The notes under the pieces were generated by a model. It was not told where the DNA came from. It saw nothing but the letters and a program-made list of their open reading frames with translations, and searched no databases. A stretch of 64,000 nucleotides of DNA from Ypsolopha sequella (taxonomy: Eukaryota; Arthropoda; Insecta; Lepidoptera; Ypsolophidae), in the NCBI GenBank assembly GCA_934047225.1, contig OW204005.1, forward strand, positions 20,158,396 through 20,222,395, in the 5' to 3' direction. The position numbers and the translations under genes are program-made. Each line of letters opens with the position of its first letter. Position 1 is the first letter of the stretch. Shown here in pieces: positions 54,053 to 64,000 of this stretch.

Positions 54053-57000
54053 ATGTTGTTGGAGTTACTGTTGTGCTGCGCGTGCACATTGTGGTTTGTG
54101 CGAAAATGGCATCTGGAACGATTAACTGCAAGCATCCCTACACTGCCAGGCGAGCTACCGTTCATCGGACATGCGCACCATTTTTTTAGAAACGGTAAGT
54201 AAGCTTCATTTTTTTGGGGTTCCGTAACAAAATGGCAAAACGAAGCCCTATTAATGTCACACCGCTATCCTTTTTGTCTCTCAGGACCGTATGTCACGGG
54301 TCTGAGACCTGAAATTTTGTAAAATGTTGACCCAAAACCTAATAGTTAATAAATAATGTAGTCGAATAATTTTTCAGGAGGCCTCATTTATATGAAAATG
54401 GGGCAGAAAAAATTTGCATGTGGAGTGTCACTGTCTAGAGCTTATTGAATAAGAGTTTATAAAAGATCTTTATTAACATACATTCAGGACAATTAAGTTG
54501 ATTACAAAAGCTTAATAAAGTATGACATGCGGTAACCAGTTGTTTAGGAGACTGAAATTAACTTATTAAAACTTTACGAGTATGTTAATTTCCAGTATTT
54601 GTTTTTTTTTTTAACGTTAATTTTTAGGTCATCTACGTATTAAATTTCGTTTTTATTGTCTGTTTGATAACCTAAATTAAATCTTCAAAAACAGATCGTT
54701 CTAAATGCCATCCATTTCCATGATGATAATAATAATAAAGGCGTAGGGATGTGACGACCCCATCCCCCTCTGGTATGTCCTGTATGTCCAGTGCAATCAG
54801 TCACCGCAGGGCGGCTTGTTGCGAACCGATGGTGAGTGGCGACACCACGGACCCTACCTCCAGGGGACACTATCACACATGCGCTTACACACACACATAC
54901 AGACAGCAACACACCCTCTGCCTCTGCGCTTGCCTTAACCAGCCGGCCAGAGTGGAGATGCAAGAGCGGAACCTATGCCCCAGGTTCGAAGTGTAAAATG
55001 TCATAACGCCGGGGGCACTTGACTGTATAAGGATCTTGCACCCCGCAGACTCACCTCTCGACAACCTTAGCTGCTTACATAGTGTTGCCCCCTGGCCGCC
55101 CCATGGTGGCTAGATAGGGGGCCCAAAACGGCTATCCTGTTGGATAGTTATTAAGCAGCAAGTCACCATCTGCCAGATTTAAATTTGCGAGAGATTTTCA
55201 AGGCAGATGTCCGTTATCTTACTCCATAGCCCTGTTATCCGGCCCATTTAGCATCCCATCCTCATAGCCCACTCCAAGCCACTTCCTTCCTGGCAATAGT
55301 TTGGCAACTGTGGGGGACTGTCCGTTAATGTATCACAATGATACATTGAGGGAGAGGCCTCCATGGATGCAGCCATCTCAAATTTAGATGAAATGGTACC
55401 AAAGGCCTCTTCGATGTTGGCTTCGGCCCCATGAATGCCTTTCAAATGACTGGGTCCCTATGGCCCCATGACTGAAAAGTGTACCTACATAATAATAATA
55501 ATAATAATAAATAATTTATTTCAGACAGGGTCCATAAAGTATTCGTAATACAAAATAACTTATGGACTAGTGTTAGTAAAAGAACAGGCGAGTAAAAGTA
55601 CCTAGTATTAAAATAAATTAAATCAAATTAAATTAAATTAAATTAAATGATTTATTGTGGTGCTCCATCCACTTTTTAAAAAAGGGAGAGTCCCACTTAT
55701 CAGATAACACCTCCAGGATACTATTGGGACTCAGCAGCACCATATCATCAGCGTAGCTTATGTTATTGACGCTAACTCCGTCCACATGACAGCCGATGCT
55801 GGTGCCGCTGAGCTCATCGAGTAGCTTATTGATATACAGGTTAAAAAGACGGGGAGAGGACAACCCTCCCTGCCTCCGCCCGCCTTCCAACCCATATTCA
55901 TCTGAGAAGGCTCCTCCCCATATAACTTTGTTTCTCTAGTTGTTATACCAATGTTTAAACAGACATATTATCTCATATGGTACAGTGGTCTCTCTTCTTA
56001 GTTTGTCCCATAACACATCATACGATATGAGATCAAATGCTTTAGAGAGATCTAAAAAGCATGCAAACACGGGGGTTTTCCTGGCTGTATAGTACTGAAC
56101 AGTTTGCTTGAGACAAAAGATAGCATTCTCCGTAGAGAGACCTGAGCGAAATTCGAAATGCGCATCATTAAGAAAAATACACTTATTCAAATGTCTATCA
56201 AGCAGACTTTCCAGTACCTTAGCGATCACAGAAGCTAGAGATATTGGTCTGTAGTTGGTCAAGTCAGAAGTATCCCCCGTTGTTTTTAATAATTGGGACT
56301 ACTACTGTACGCATTAACTTGTCAGGTGGATATGAATGGCCAAGACAAAGCGTATAAAACATGGCTAGCACTCTGGGTAGATGAACTTTTGCGTACTTCA
56401 AGTGCTCAATGCTGAGGCTGTCGTGACCAGGACTCTTCCCTCTGACCATGCCTTTAATGACAGTTGCTACATATTTTGCACTAATAGTGACACTACGTTC
56501 CCTCCCAACCGCCTCATCATGAGACGCGGGCCCCAGTGAAGATTGAACTCTGAAATGTTCTTTAAATAGATTAGCAATATCAGTGGGCTCCTGCACTCCG
56601 GCTACACTCACAGGGAGGGCCGATCTCTGATTCAGCTTGTTTGTGTTTTTCCAGAATTTACTAAAAATTTTATTTCGATGGTGCTCAGCAATGATGTCCA
56701 TTTTTATCTGCTGTTCGTTATTTTGGCACCACTTTAATTTAGATTTAAAGACTTCTTGTTTCGCACATGCTGTCGTAAAACAAACCATGTTTTGGTTTGC
56801 CGTACCACACCCAAGTCTGAAAACAGAGACGAGCCTCACCGTAAGCGCTACGGACATTATTCCAACCGGTTACATAATTTCGTTTCCTCGCTGCTTTTTC
56901 AACATAAGAAGACTCAGCAGCTTCAGAAAGAATAGATATTATTGTCATACATATTGTTCAATAAAATTCGATGTTCTAAGTTATTACATATTATATCACA

Positions 57001-57956
57001 ACATGAGTTAAATGTTTGATCGAAGTCAATTGACCTTAATCTAGAGTTACACAGTTCCTGATACCTATTAATCTGGTTTAAGTCCCGCTCACCCCATTTT
57101 ACCTTATCACAAGTAACTTTAGGTATTAATATTTTAGCTTTTATTATGTTAATATTACATTCAACTTGGAGAGGCATATGGTCAGACCAATAAGTATCAT
57201 AAATAAGTATAAAACAGAGATATTCACAATAGACTGTTTCGCCGCTTCAGTTACTACACTATGATCCAGCCATAGCCAGCCATGATAAGATTCGTAATAA
57301 TTTTTTACAGCTGACACTTTACAAAAATTAAATGAATGTTACTGTTAGCTTAATGTTGTTTCATTCTATATCCTACAGTTGTTATAAAAAAAATAATTAT
57401 TAAATTAATTACGGAGTCAGTCTTTCCTTCAGCGTAGAAAAAAGCTTTGGTTATTCCGTTTCCAAAAAAGCCAGTTGTTAGTGGATTTGATGACGTAAGA
57501 GCAGTTAGCATACTCCAGTTTAAGAAATTGTTATTTATATAAAAATTGGGGGAAGTGGGGGGTAAATTATAGGTTTTTGTTTAGATAGTTTGACACAATG
57601 ACGGTGTTCTTTAATTATTTCCTTTTGTTTATTTTGAATTTTTTAACAAGGGTTCATATTAAATTCAGCTGGATGTCACACGCTGTGCTGTATTCCTTTT
57701 CCACCGGAAACAATGGTTGTATTTGTTTTTTTTTTTGAAGTTTTCTTTATTTTGGTTGTTTTTTTTTACCAAAATAAAGAAAACTTCAAATTAATTAACT
57801 TCTTATTAAAAACCTCATGGTTACGCTTAATTTAAAATTTGTAATGATAACGCATTTATATTTCAGATCTATGGGAATATTTACAAAGTATTCAAACCGA
57901 TACTATCAAGGGAGGTGGCATCATGAAATTGTGGTTTGGACCAAAATTGTTTTTTG
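54053..57956 (+). CDS. Second cytochrome P450 (tandem paralogue), exons 1-2, 3' part outside
   Basis: Exon 1 54053-54194 and exon 2 57867-57956 have the same lengths (142 and 90 nt), phases and splice motifs as exons 1 and 2 of the gene at 7586. Exon 1 encodes a hydrophobic anchor (LLELLLCCACTLWFV) and hinge PTLPGELPFIG; exon 2 encodes DLWEYLQSIQ and GGGIMKLWFGPKL. Introns 1 and 2 are also alignable with the first gene, so the duplication is fairly recent. By hand count the 232 nt differ at about 21 sites, roughly 17 of them amino-acid changing. Exon 3 was not found before 64000, so the gene either continues outside the window or is truncated. Expression and function of this copy are unproven. 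Confidence 0.88.
54205..54310 (-). repeat. GTGCGAGTCGG-type repeat tail, reversed, in intron 1 of copy 2
   Basis: GGGGTTCCGTAACAAAATGG and ATGTCACACCGCTATC match 7735-7850 in intron 1 of the first P450. Confidence 0.6.
54680..57290 (-). pseudogene. Decayed LINE family D
   Basis: In element orientation: an endonuclease remnant ending SDHMPLQVEC at about 57170; a spacer region with several frames (57177-56923 and 56857-56264, the latter with RGKSPGHDSLSIEHLKY and TVVVPIIKNN); RT with MTNYRPISLASVIAKVLESL, CFLDLSKAFDLISYDVLW (56262-55936); then RRQGGLSSPRLFNLYINKLL and SYADDMVLLSPN (55890-55633). Frames shift between segments and stops occur, so it is inactive. 54690-55620 is probably its 3' portion, ending near AATAAT and ATTAA simple repeats, but that border is uncertain. 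Lies in intron 1 of the second P450, antisense. Confidence 0.85.
57734..57790. repeat. 23-bp perfect hairpin in intron 1 of copy 2
   Basis: TTTGAAGTTTTCTTTATTTT plus GGT pairs perfectly with ACCAAAATAAAGAAAACTTC plus AAA around a T-rich loop. The aligned place in copy 1 (about 10150-10200) has no such hairpin. Confidence 0.85.
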
Positions 57957-58195
57957 GTAAGATACTTTTACCAATAGTTTATCCTGTGATAAAACAAATT
58001 TTCCTAATAATGGAATATATTATTTGTATAAGTAATCATAAAATAGTACATTTTGATGCTAGTGCGAAAAATGGTCGATGTTTCAAGTCAGGAATGTTTT
58101 CCAGTCGGGACGAGATTAATATAAAATAAATTATCATTATCACTAAAATCAGGCTGAGTGTCCATCAAAGTTCAACAAAACCAATTAAATATGTA

Positions 58196-58759
58196 CAAGG
58201 TGGCGCAAAAGTAATGTCATAATTTGAATTGGCTGCCATTTTTGCAGATGGAGTCAAATGTCACTGTGCTTTGACAATTATAATGTAGATATATAGAGAT
58301 GGCCAACAAGCCATGGAGCGATACACACCTCATGAACGTGGAATTATTGTTACTGCTTATTTGACAAATTTTGGTCTATCGTTTTGGAGATTTGAACTGG
58401 CCGTCCAGATCGCTAGATCTAACAGCACCAAACTTCTTCATTTAAAGCTTTTTAAAATCTTGCGTTACCACAACAAACCACGAACCTTGCAAGTGTTGAG
58501 AGATAACGTTAAAGAAGAAATCGCCAATTTGGTGCCAGATACCCAGATGTTTTGCGAGCAATAATTCAAAATGCCGTAAAACGAGTGCAATTATGCATCA
58601 ACTCGGGAGGTGGCCATTTGAGCGATATAATTTTTTCCAAGTAATGTCATCAATTTTACACTTTCAAATAATTGTTTTATGAAAACAGAGCTCTCAAATT
58701 TTCATTTTTAACAAAATGGCAGCCAATTCAATGTATGACATTACTTTTGCGCCACCCAT
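58196..58759 (+). mobile_element. Internally deleted mariner-type element with TIRs and TA sites
   Basis: GGTGGCGCAAAAGTAATGTC at the left is mirrored by GACATTACTTTTGCGCCACC at the right, continuing into TTGAATTGGCTGCCATTTT. TA dinucleotides flank both ends. The interior keeps the two ends of a transposase: YTPHERGIIVTAYL near the start and WPSRSLDLTAPNFF (third catalytic Asp region), YHNKPRTLQVLRDN, NAVKRVQLCINSGGG near the end. The middle with the first two Asp residues is deleted. It is therefore non-autonomous. Confidence 0.88.
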
Positions 58760-59258
58760 TATTAAAGAAAATCCCATCAAATCAAATCATTTATTTTTGT
58801 AATAAATGTGCGTTTTTTTAAGAGTTCGCAGATTGGAAGGTAAATGTAAATAAAAACTCGCAAATATTTTTCTTTTTCTTAATATTCCCTTGCTAGCCTA
58901 ATACATTTATATACATACCGTGCAGATTTATAGTTTTTAACACAAATTCACAAATAATTCACGGAATACCAAGTCTTTTCCGATGACAGATAAGCAACAA
59001 GACCACAAATTATAGAGGGATACTACGTATCAGATAGCCCTCTCGCCTTTAGTAAACCTCAGACACGTCTTCTGCCTCCTGATTGGCTGTGGAAAACGAT
59101 ATATCACATTTTTAAATTAATTCTTATAAAGTGGGAAGGCACAGAGAACTTAGCCCATACAGCCAAAACACTTTTTTTTTTGTGTAGGCCAAGACAATAA
59201 CTCTAAACAGCCAATAAAAAAAAAAAAAAAACAGGGAGGCAGACCTTTTATTTTTCAT
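58760..59258. other. Intron 2 of P450 copy 2, nothing recognised
   Basis: AT-rich, with A- and T-runs around 59170-59235. No coding frame supported. Confidence 0.35.
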
Positions 59259-59323
59259 AGGACTAAAATTGCACAAAAGTAGAAAAAGCTTACGATTTTT
59301 CCTACTTTGTGCATTTTAGTCCT
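59259..59323. repeat. 29-bp-arm hairpin downstream of the P-type transposase
   Basis: AGGACTAAAATTGCACAAAA then GTAGAAAAA is mirrored by TTTTTCCTACTTTGTGCATT then TTAGTCCT, with a GCTTACGA loop and one or two mismatches. It starts 51 nt past the transposase stop codon. Confidence 0.8.
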
Positions 59324-59373
59324 TAAATGAAACAAAACCAGATACGAAATAAAACAAATCTCTATCTTTTAAT

Positions 59374-62300
59374 CTATTTTATTACCTTTTTCAATTTTTT
59401 TTTGTATTTTAATAAAGCTTTTGCTTGCATATGCGGCAAGTTCTCGGCATTTTCCAAACGAAATACATCTGTGCCTCTTAATATTTTGTTGATGACATTA
59501 CACCAGTTAAAAATTGCCAGTCTGACCGTTATTTCAGCCAAGGCACGAGCAACTTCAGTTTTGTGAGCTCCACAAGATAAGAAATCAAAACTGTATTTCT
59601 CGTAGACATTTTTTATAATTGTTTTTAGGACTTTTTCTTTATGAGCACTGTGTTCCAAGTACTTGTTTGTCTCTTTCCATATTTGTCCAAAAAGGACAAC
59701 ACAATCTGATGACGCATATGTCAATTTTTGTGTTGCAGCTTTGTACTCCCTTTGTGATACCCATCTGTGTACCTCGGTTGGGAAGTCGACACATAGACAT
59801 TTTTTGCAGTCTGTGCATTTAACTTTTGCAAGTATTTTTCTTACAGCCCACCCAGCAGTGTATGCACGTGACTGTACGCTCAGTCGCTCACGTCTCGCTT
59901 CCTCTAAAAACATGTTAACATTAAAATTCATTCGTTCACCAGATTCATTCTCTTCGGTTGTATTATTTTCTGGCTCATTTTCCGACGTTAAAGTTGGTGT
60001 GTTGCAACTACGAAATAATGATTTCATTTTTAATAGATTCCCAAATGCTTCATCTTCACAGTTAAAAGATATTTTATGGAATTTTAAAAAGCCAGTTATT
60101 AAAAGGGATTTGTATGTATTTGTAAATGTTTTACAGTCTGGACTGTTTTGTCTGTAGTTGTATGCCCGAACCTGTCCAAAGAAATTTTCGACACCATCTG
60201 AGTTAAAATAGCGTGGACGCATTATTTTGATACCCTTTTTGGAAAAGAAACTCCAAAGTCGTTGCATGCTTCGGAGCGTTGTCGGCCAGTTTTTTGTGCT
60301 AGGCACACTTATTTTGTGGCCTTGTTTATTAATAAATTTGAACTTTTCAAACTTTTTTATGGCATCTCTCCAGAATTGATGGTGTTTGCTAGTACTGGTT
60401 ACAGCCGAGCGCAGTTCCTTCACTTTTTTCTTTTTTGCCGTTACTTTAGGTTTTTTGCTCTGCAAACTTGCGCCATTTACGCTGTCAAAGAGCCGGTCTA
60501 AAAATCCAACTACTTCAGCTGTGTTTTTCATTGTTTCACTGACTGGTTTCCCGTCGTTACTAGAGGCTAAAAAAAAACGTTTGTTTAATTAAATAAATAA
60601 GTCTGTTATTTATGTTAACCATCTTGTTGCCTAATAAATGCATCAATGACTCTTTAGTTGTCTGTTATTTATGTACATAATAAATAGCACATAATAATAA
60701 CTAATAAATAGTATAAGTATAAGAAATATATCTGCCCAATTTAAGTAGGCTTTATAGTTCCGAAGACTTTTCCAATACGAGTCTGTGAGCATTGCGCTAA
60801 CACACATGTGAATAGATTATTGTACTTACAAAACGTGGAACATAATCCCAAAACTCCTGCCATAGTTGAGCTGAAGATTTGAACGCAATTTTTAACCTGA
60901 AAGGAAATATTAAGAAATATTTAAAAATGAGACCAATGGCAAAAATAGTTTTTCTTTACAAATAAAAGGAGATAGACAAGGTTAATTTGAGACCATCGTC
61001 TAAATTCATATTGGAGGCTTTGTAAGAAATCAGTATCATGTATCAATATTTTTTGTAAAATTCGTAAATTGAAATTTTGACTTCCAATAATGATTCACTT
61101 GGGACTGGGAATGAATTATAATGGGCAGTCAAAATAAAATTTTATGAATTTCACTAAATTTTTTATTGATTCCAGATACTGATTGATCAATCATTTACCG
61201 AGCCTCCATTATGAATTTGAATGATGGTCACAAATTCACCTTGTTTGTTTGACATTAATAATTTATACAGCCAAATTCATTTCATACTGAATACTCGGTG
61301 AGAAATAATAGTAATATTTACATGAAAAAATTTAATAAATCAAGATAATAAAAATAAAAAAACGAAAATGTATGTAAGTGATCAGTTTCACGGTTCGATA
61401 ACACAATTTGCTAATTTCGAAAAATAAAATGTTGACCTTCCACAGTAATTGACTCGTAATCGAACATTGATACTGAGCACTAAGCAAGTTTTCAGTATGA
61501 ATTCGGCTGCATAAATTAATGTCACCTTGTATATGACAGTTACGGAAATATACCTTCATTTTCTTAATTTTTTCTGGTACAACATGTTCATCATTGATGT
61601 TGGGTAGAAGGCGTGACTCTGCGTGTTGACAGTCTGCCATGTATGCATCCACTATATCTGACCATCTTGCTTTTTTTCCATCGTCAAAATCGATATCTTT
61701 CGTCAAGAAATTATTTCTCAATCCTTTGATGAGATGAGGGGGGTCAAATATTACATTCAATGTAAATTCTCCTATGTGAATTGTATCATCTGAAACAACA
61801 ATAACTTTATTATTTGAAGCCATGAGAGCTTTCTTAATTCTAAACATAATATAAGAAGATGCTGGAGTAGACATTGTAATTTGTGTTTGTAAATTTTTTA
61901 CTGTCTACTGAATAAAATAACATTAAAGAGAGATATATTTTGTTCTTTATTACATAAATTGTGGATTTGGGTGATAAAGGCTTACCCATTTCTTCATCCG
62001 CAAGTATCTGTTCCCTTCTTGTTTCTTCCTGAAAGCTTTTCAGTGCTGATTGGAAGGAAGTTCCTTGATCGGATATTAGTGCCACGGGAATAAGACCAGT
62101 CTGTCCAATGGCATCAATGATCTCTTTCAGGATTCTTTTAAGTTCAGGAGCTTTTGTTGCGCCTTCACAAAAATAAAATGCAATTGCTTGCTGCCACTTA
62201 TAAACGGCTCCTTTGATCATAAATACCAAAACATGGTCAGCAAAATTATTTGTCCTTTCATTGAGGTGGACAAAACCACTGATTATGTCCTTATGTTTAT

Positions 62301-63182
62301 CATAGTTGAGGCCAGTATCTAAAGCCATCTCATCAAATACAATACTGCAGTATTTTTTCTTCTCATCCTTCCAGGATGACACCTAAAACATTTATTGGTC
62401 CTCTAGTATTAACTGTTAGCGGTAATCTAAAGAATTTACAGACAAATAACATTAAAGAAAAAATTTGGGCAAGTGCGAGTTGGACTCAAATTTTAACTGG
62501 CAACCTGGCTGAAGCTATAGACCCCTGTGACAGACGGACAGACAGCGGAGGTTTAGTAATAAATAGGGTCCCATTTGGCACCCTTTGGGTACAGAATCCT
62601 AAAAACCAGTCAAGTACGAGTTGGACTCATATATGAGTATCAGACGCTCTTTAATGAATGAATGTTCAAGATTAATTATAAGTTTAACACCAACCTCTTC
62701 TTTTATTGATGTAAAGATTTGAGGGTTGACACCAGGAGCAATGTTTAACCTTGCTATAAATTTTTTTAATGTTGTCTCTGATGGAAGTATAAAAATCCTT
62801 TGCAGAAATTTATAGCACCTTGGTCCCTGTTTAAAAATCGAAAGAGATATTAATTTCTCTTCTAAGGTAAATCTTCTACCTTTCCGATTCTTGGTAAACA
62901 ATCTAATTTGCATCCACAGCATTTGTTTACTGATGGGGTTCATATTTTCTGTCAACTCAGCAAAAGAGTTTTCTTTTGAAAATTTCAATGCTCTTTTTGC
63001 CCTGCGGTGAAAACTCAACATTTTTCTTGACTTTCTATACTCTTTGTACAGTCTTTTACATTTCGGTGTAAGATTTGTAGTGGTTGCAACAACCTTTTTC
63101 TGTTTAATTTCTTGAGGAGTTTCAATGGAAGTCATATTTTGTTCACCCTGAGCTGATTCCCATGATTTTGATGCTGAGGGTT
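59374..63182 (-). CDS. P-element-type (THAP9-like) transposase, five exons seen, N-terminus outside
   Basis: Minus-strand exons: 63182-62695, 62382-61986, 61900-61554, 60896-60830, 60566-59374. All introns are GT-AG and phases join into one open frame of about 830 codons. Motifs follow P-transposase order: a helical region with RRFTLEEKLISLSIFKQGP; catalytic Asp in SIVFDEMALDTGL; IISGFVHL; second Asp in ALISDQGTSFQSAL; FDPPHLIKGLRNNFL; KMKVKNCVQIFSSTMAGVL; TAEVVGFLDRLFDSVNG; likely catalytic Glu in DGVENFFGQVRAYNYR; and C-terminal YTAGWAVRKI with a CTDCKKC cluster. Such proteins cut and paste P-type transposons in the nucleus. The N-terminal THAP zinc finger is expected upstream, beyond 64000. 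It lies antisense in intron 2 of the second P450. An active transposon or a domesticated gene both fit. The 61900 acceptor was chosen because it alone keeps frame. Confidence 0.88.
60976..61243. mobile_element. Foldback MITE, ACAAGGTGA family, copy 1
   Basis: Left ACAAGGTTAATTTGAGACCA and right TGGTCACAAATTCACCTTG are inverted, and CCAATATGAATTT-type words mirror inward. Same family as 63424-63700 but older. Located in an intron of the P-type transposase. Confidence 0.75.
62460..62640 (+). repeat. Two abutting GTGCGAGTCGG-type repeat fragments
   Basis: GGGCAAGTGCGAGTTGGACT, a shortened middle, ACAGACGGACAGACAGCGGA, a tail GGGTACAGAATCCTAAAAAC, then a second head CAGTCAAGTACGAGTTGGAC. In the intron between the first two visible transposase exons. 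Confidence 0.7.
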
Positions 63183-63309
63183 CTGGAAATAATTGAAAAT
63201 TGATACATATAAAACTTTACATGTAAAAATTCCTCTACAATATCTGTACCTCAATATATAAGGATATCCGAAGATCTAGGCCTTGAAGAGAAAACCTACC
63301 TAAAGTAAA

Positions 63310-63350
63310 AAAAAACCAGTCAAGTGCGAGTAGGACTTGCACAAAAAGGC
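63310..63350 (+). repeat. GTGCGAGTCGG-type repeat head fragment
   Basis: AAACCAGTCAAGTGCGAGTA then GGACTTGCAC; the rest is absent. Confidence 0.6.
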
Positions 63351-63423
63351 AACAGGTGCCCAAGCAAAAATCTTCCAAGTCTTTTTTCCCATAGTGCCCC
63401 TTTATCTAAATATAATAATGCTA

Positions 63424-63700
63424 TATATACAAGGTGACTTTTTGATCATCGTCCAAATTCATACTGGTGGCTTGGTAAGTGATCAGTATCTTAGATCAGT
63501 AACAATTTTGGTGAAATTCGTAAAATGAAATTTCGACTCCCCATAGTGATTCACTCGGGACTGGAAGTGAATTTCTATGGAAAGCCGAAATTTAATTTTA
63601 GGAATTTCACAAAAATTGTTATTGATCCAAGATACTGATCACTTATCAAACCTCCAGTATGAATTTGGACGATGATCAAAAAGTCACCTTGTATATATAC
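63424..63700. mobile_element. Foldback MITE, ACAAGGTGA family, copy 2
   Basis: Left TATATACAAGGTGACTTTTT then GATCATCGTCCAAATTCATA is perfectly mirrored at the right end over more than 40 bp, and similarity continues toward the centre, so the whole ~275 bp is a palindrome. TA-rich ends suggest TA insertion. Confidence 0.88.
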
Positions 63701-64000
63701 AAGGCCTTCGGCCTCGCTGGCGCGTTCTCCGTCCTCACATGCTCGTTTTTCGGCCTCGCTAGAAAGACACTTGAAGGCTCGGCCTTCGGCCTCGCCATTA
63801 GATCTGATAAAATGTCCAATCCATTTTTTTTTTGAAAAGGTGTCAAAATCCCTGTCGGTTGTCAAAAAGTGTCAAATTTGACAGTGGATTCGTAATCACC
63901 GACCCCACCTGCCCCTTGATACCGAGTTTCAAGCGAATCGGAGCACTTTTTTGGACCTGTCAAAAAAAATGTCAAATTCTGTCAAATGTCAAATTTTTTT
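63701..64000. repeat. CCTTCGGCCTCGC-type repeats and TGTCAAA-rich tail
   Basis: CTTCGGCCTCGC or TTTCGGCCTCGC occurs three times between 63703 and 63800. After 63840 TGTCAAA recurs seven or more times. No gene. Confidence 0.55.

Noticed and set aside
60386..60592. Plus-strand frames opposite the P-type transposase
   Set aside because: They are antisense shadows of a well-supported exon and lack motifs.

Overview
This is AT-rich eukaryotic DNA, most probably from a moth or butterfly. The main evidence is a multi-exon cytochrome P450 of the CYP4 clan that reads like the lepidopteran CYP340 group, GT-AG introns throughout, and many scattered copies of a short repeat (head CAAGTGCGAGTCGGACTCGC, tail GGTACGGAACCCTAAA) that I associate with Lepidoptera. 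No bacterial operon, CRISPR array, rRNA or convincing tRNA was found. All calls come from reading and hand translation; no database search was run.

Layout. 1-4974 (minus) is one unbroken BEL/Pao retrotransposon gag-pol frame running off the left edge, with its leader and probable LTR up to about 5863. 5864-7430 holds a tandem repeat grown out of a P450 promoter, a promoter relic and a LINE tail relic. 7586-31004 (plus) is an apparently intact 10-exon P450 gene (479 aa). Its introns carry foldback elements, MITEs, a hAT-type palindrome with a perfect 8-bp target duplication, and a LINE inserted into an older copy of its own family (intron 6).

31005-54052 is intergenic and dominated by transposable elements: a nearly complete 4.5-kb LINE (31748-36246) with a 9-bp target duplication, a second LINE whose RT core has a sharply different base composition (37685-40040), a decayed THAP zinc-finger gene (42302-43450), a 1.48-kb DNA transposon with 19-bp terminal repeats (44462-45937), two Penelope-like derivatives that keep the endonuclease end but lack the RT core (46690-48033 and 50538-51288), a LINE tail and a mariner pseudogene.

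53881-64000 begins a tandem P450 paralogue: promoter, exon 1 (54053-54194) and exon 2 (57867-57956) are seen, with later exons presumably beyond the window. Its intron 1 holds a decayed LINE. Its intron 2 holds an internally deleted mariner-type element and, on the minus strand, a multi-exon P-element-type transposase (59374-63182) whose visible exons are all open and spliceable. Overall the window is a young tandem P450 cluster repeatedly hit by mobile DNA. The P450 promoter unit has been copied at least three times while its coding exons stay intact.
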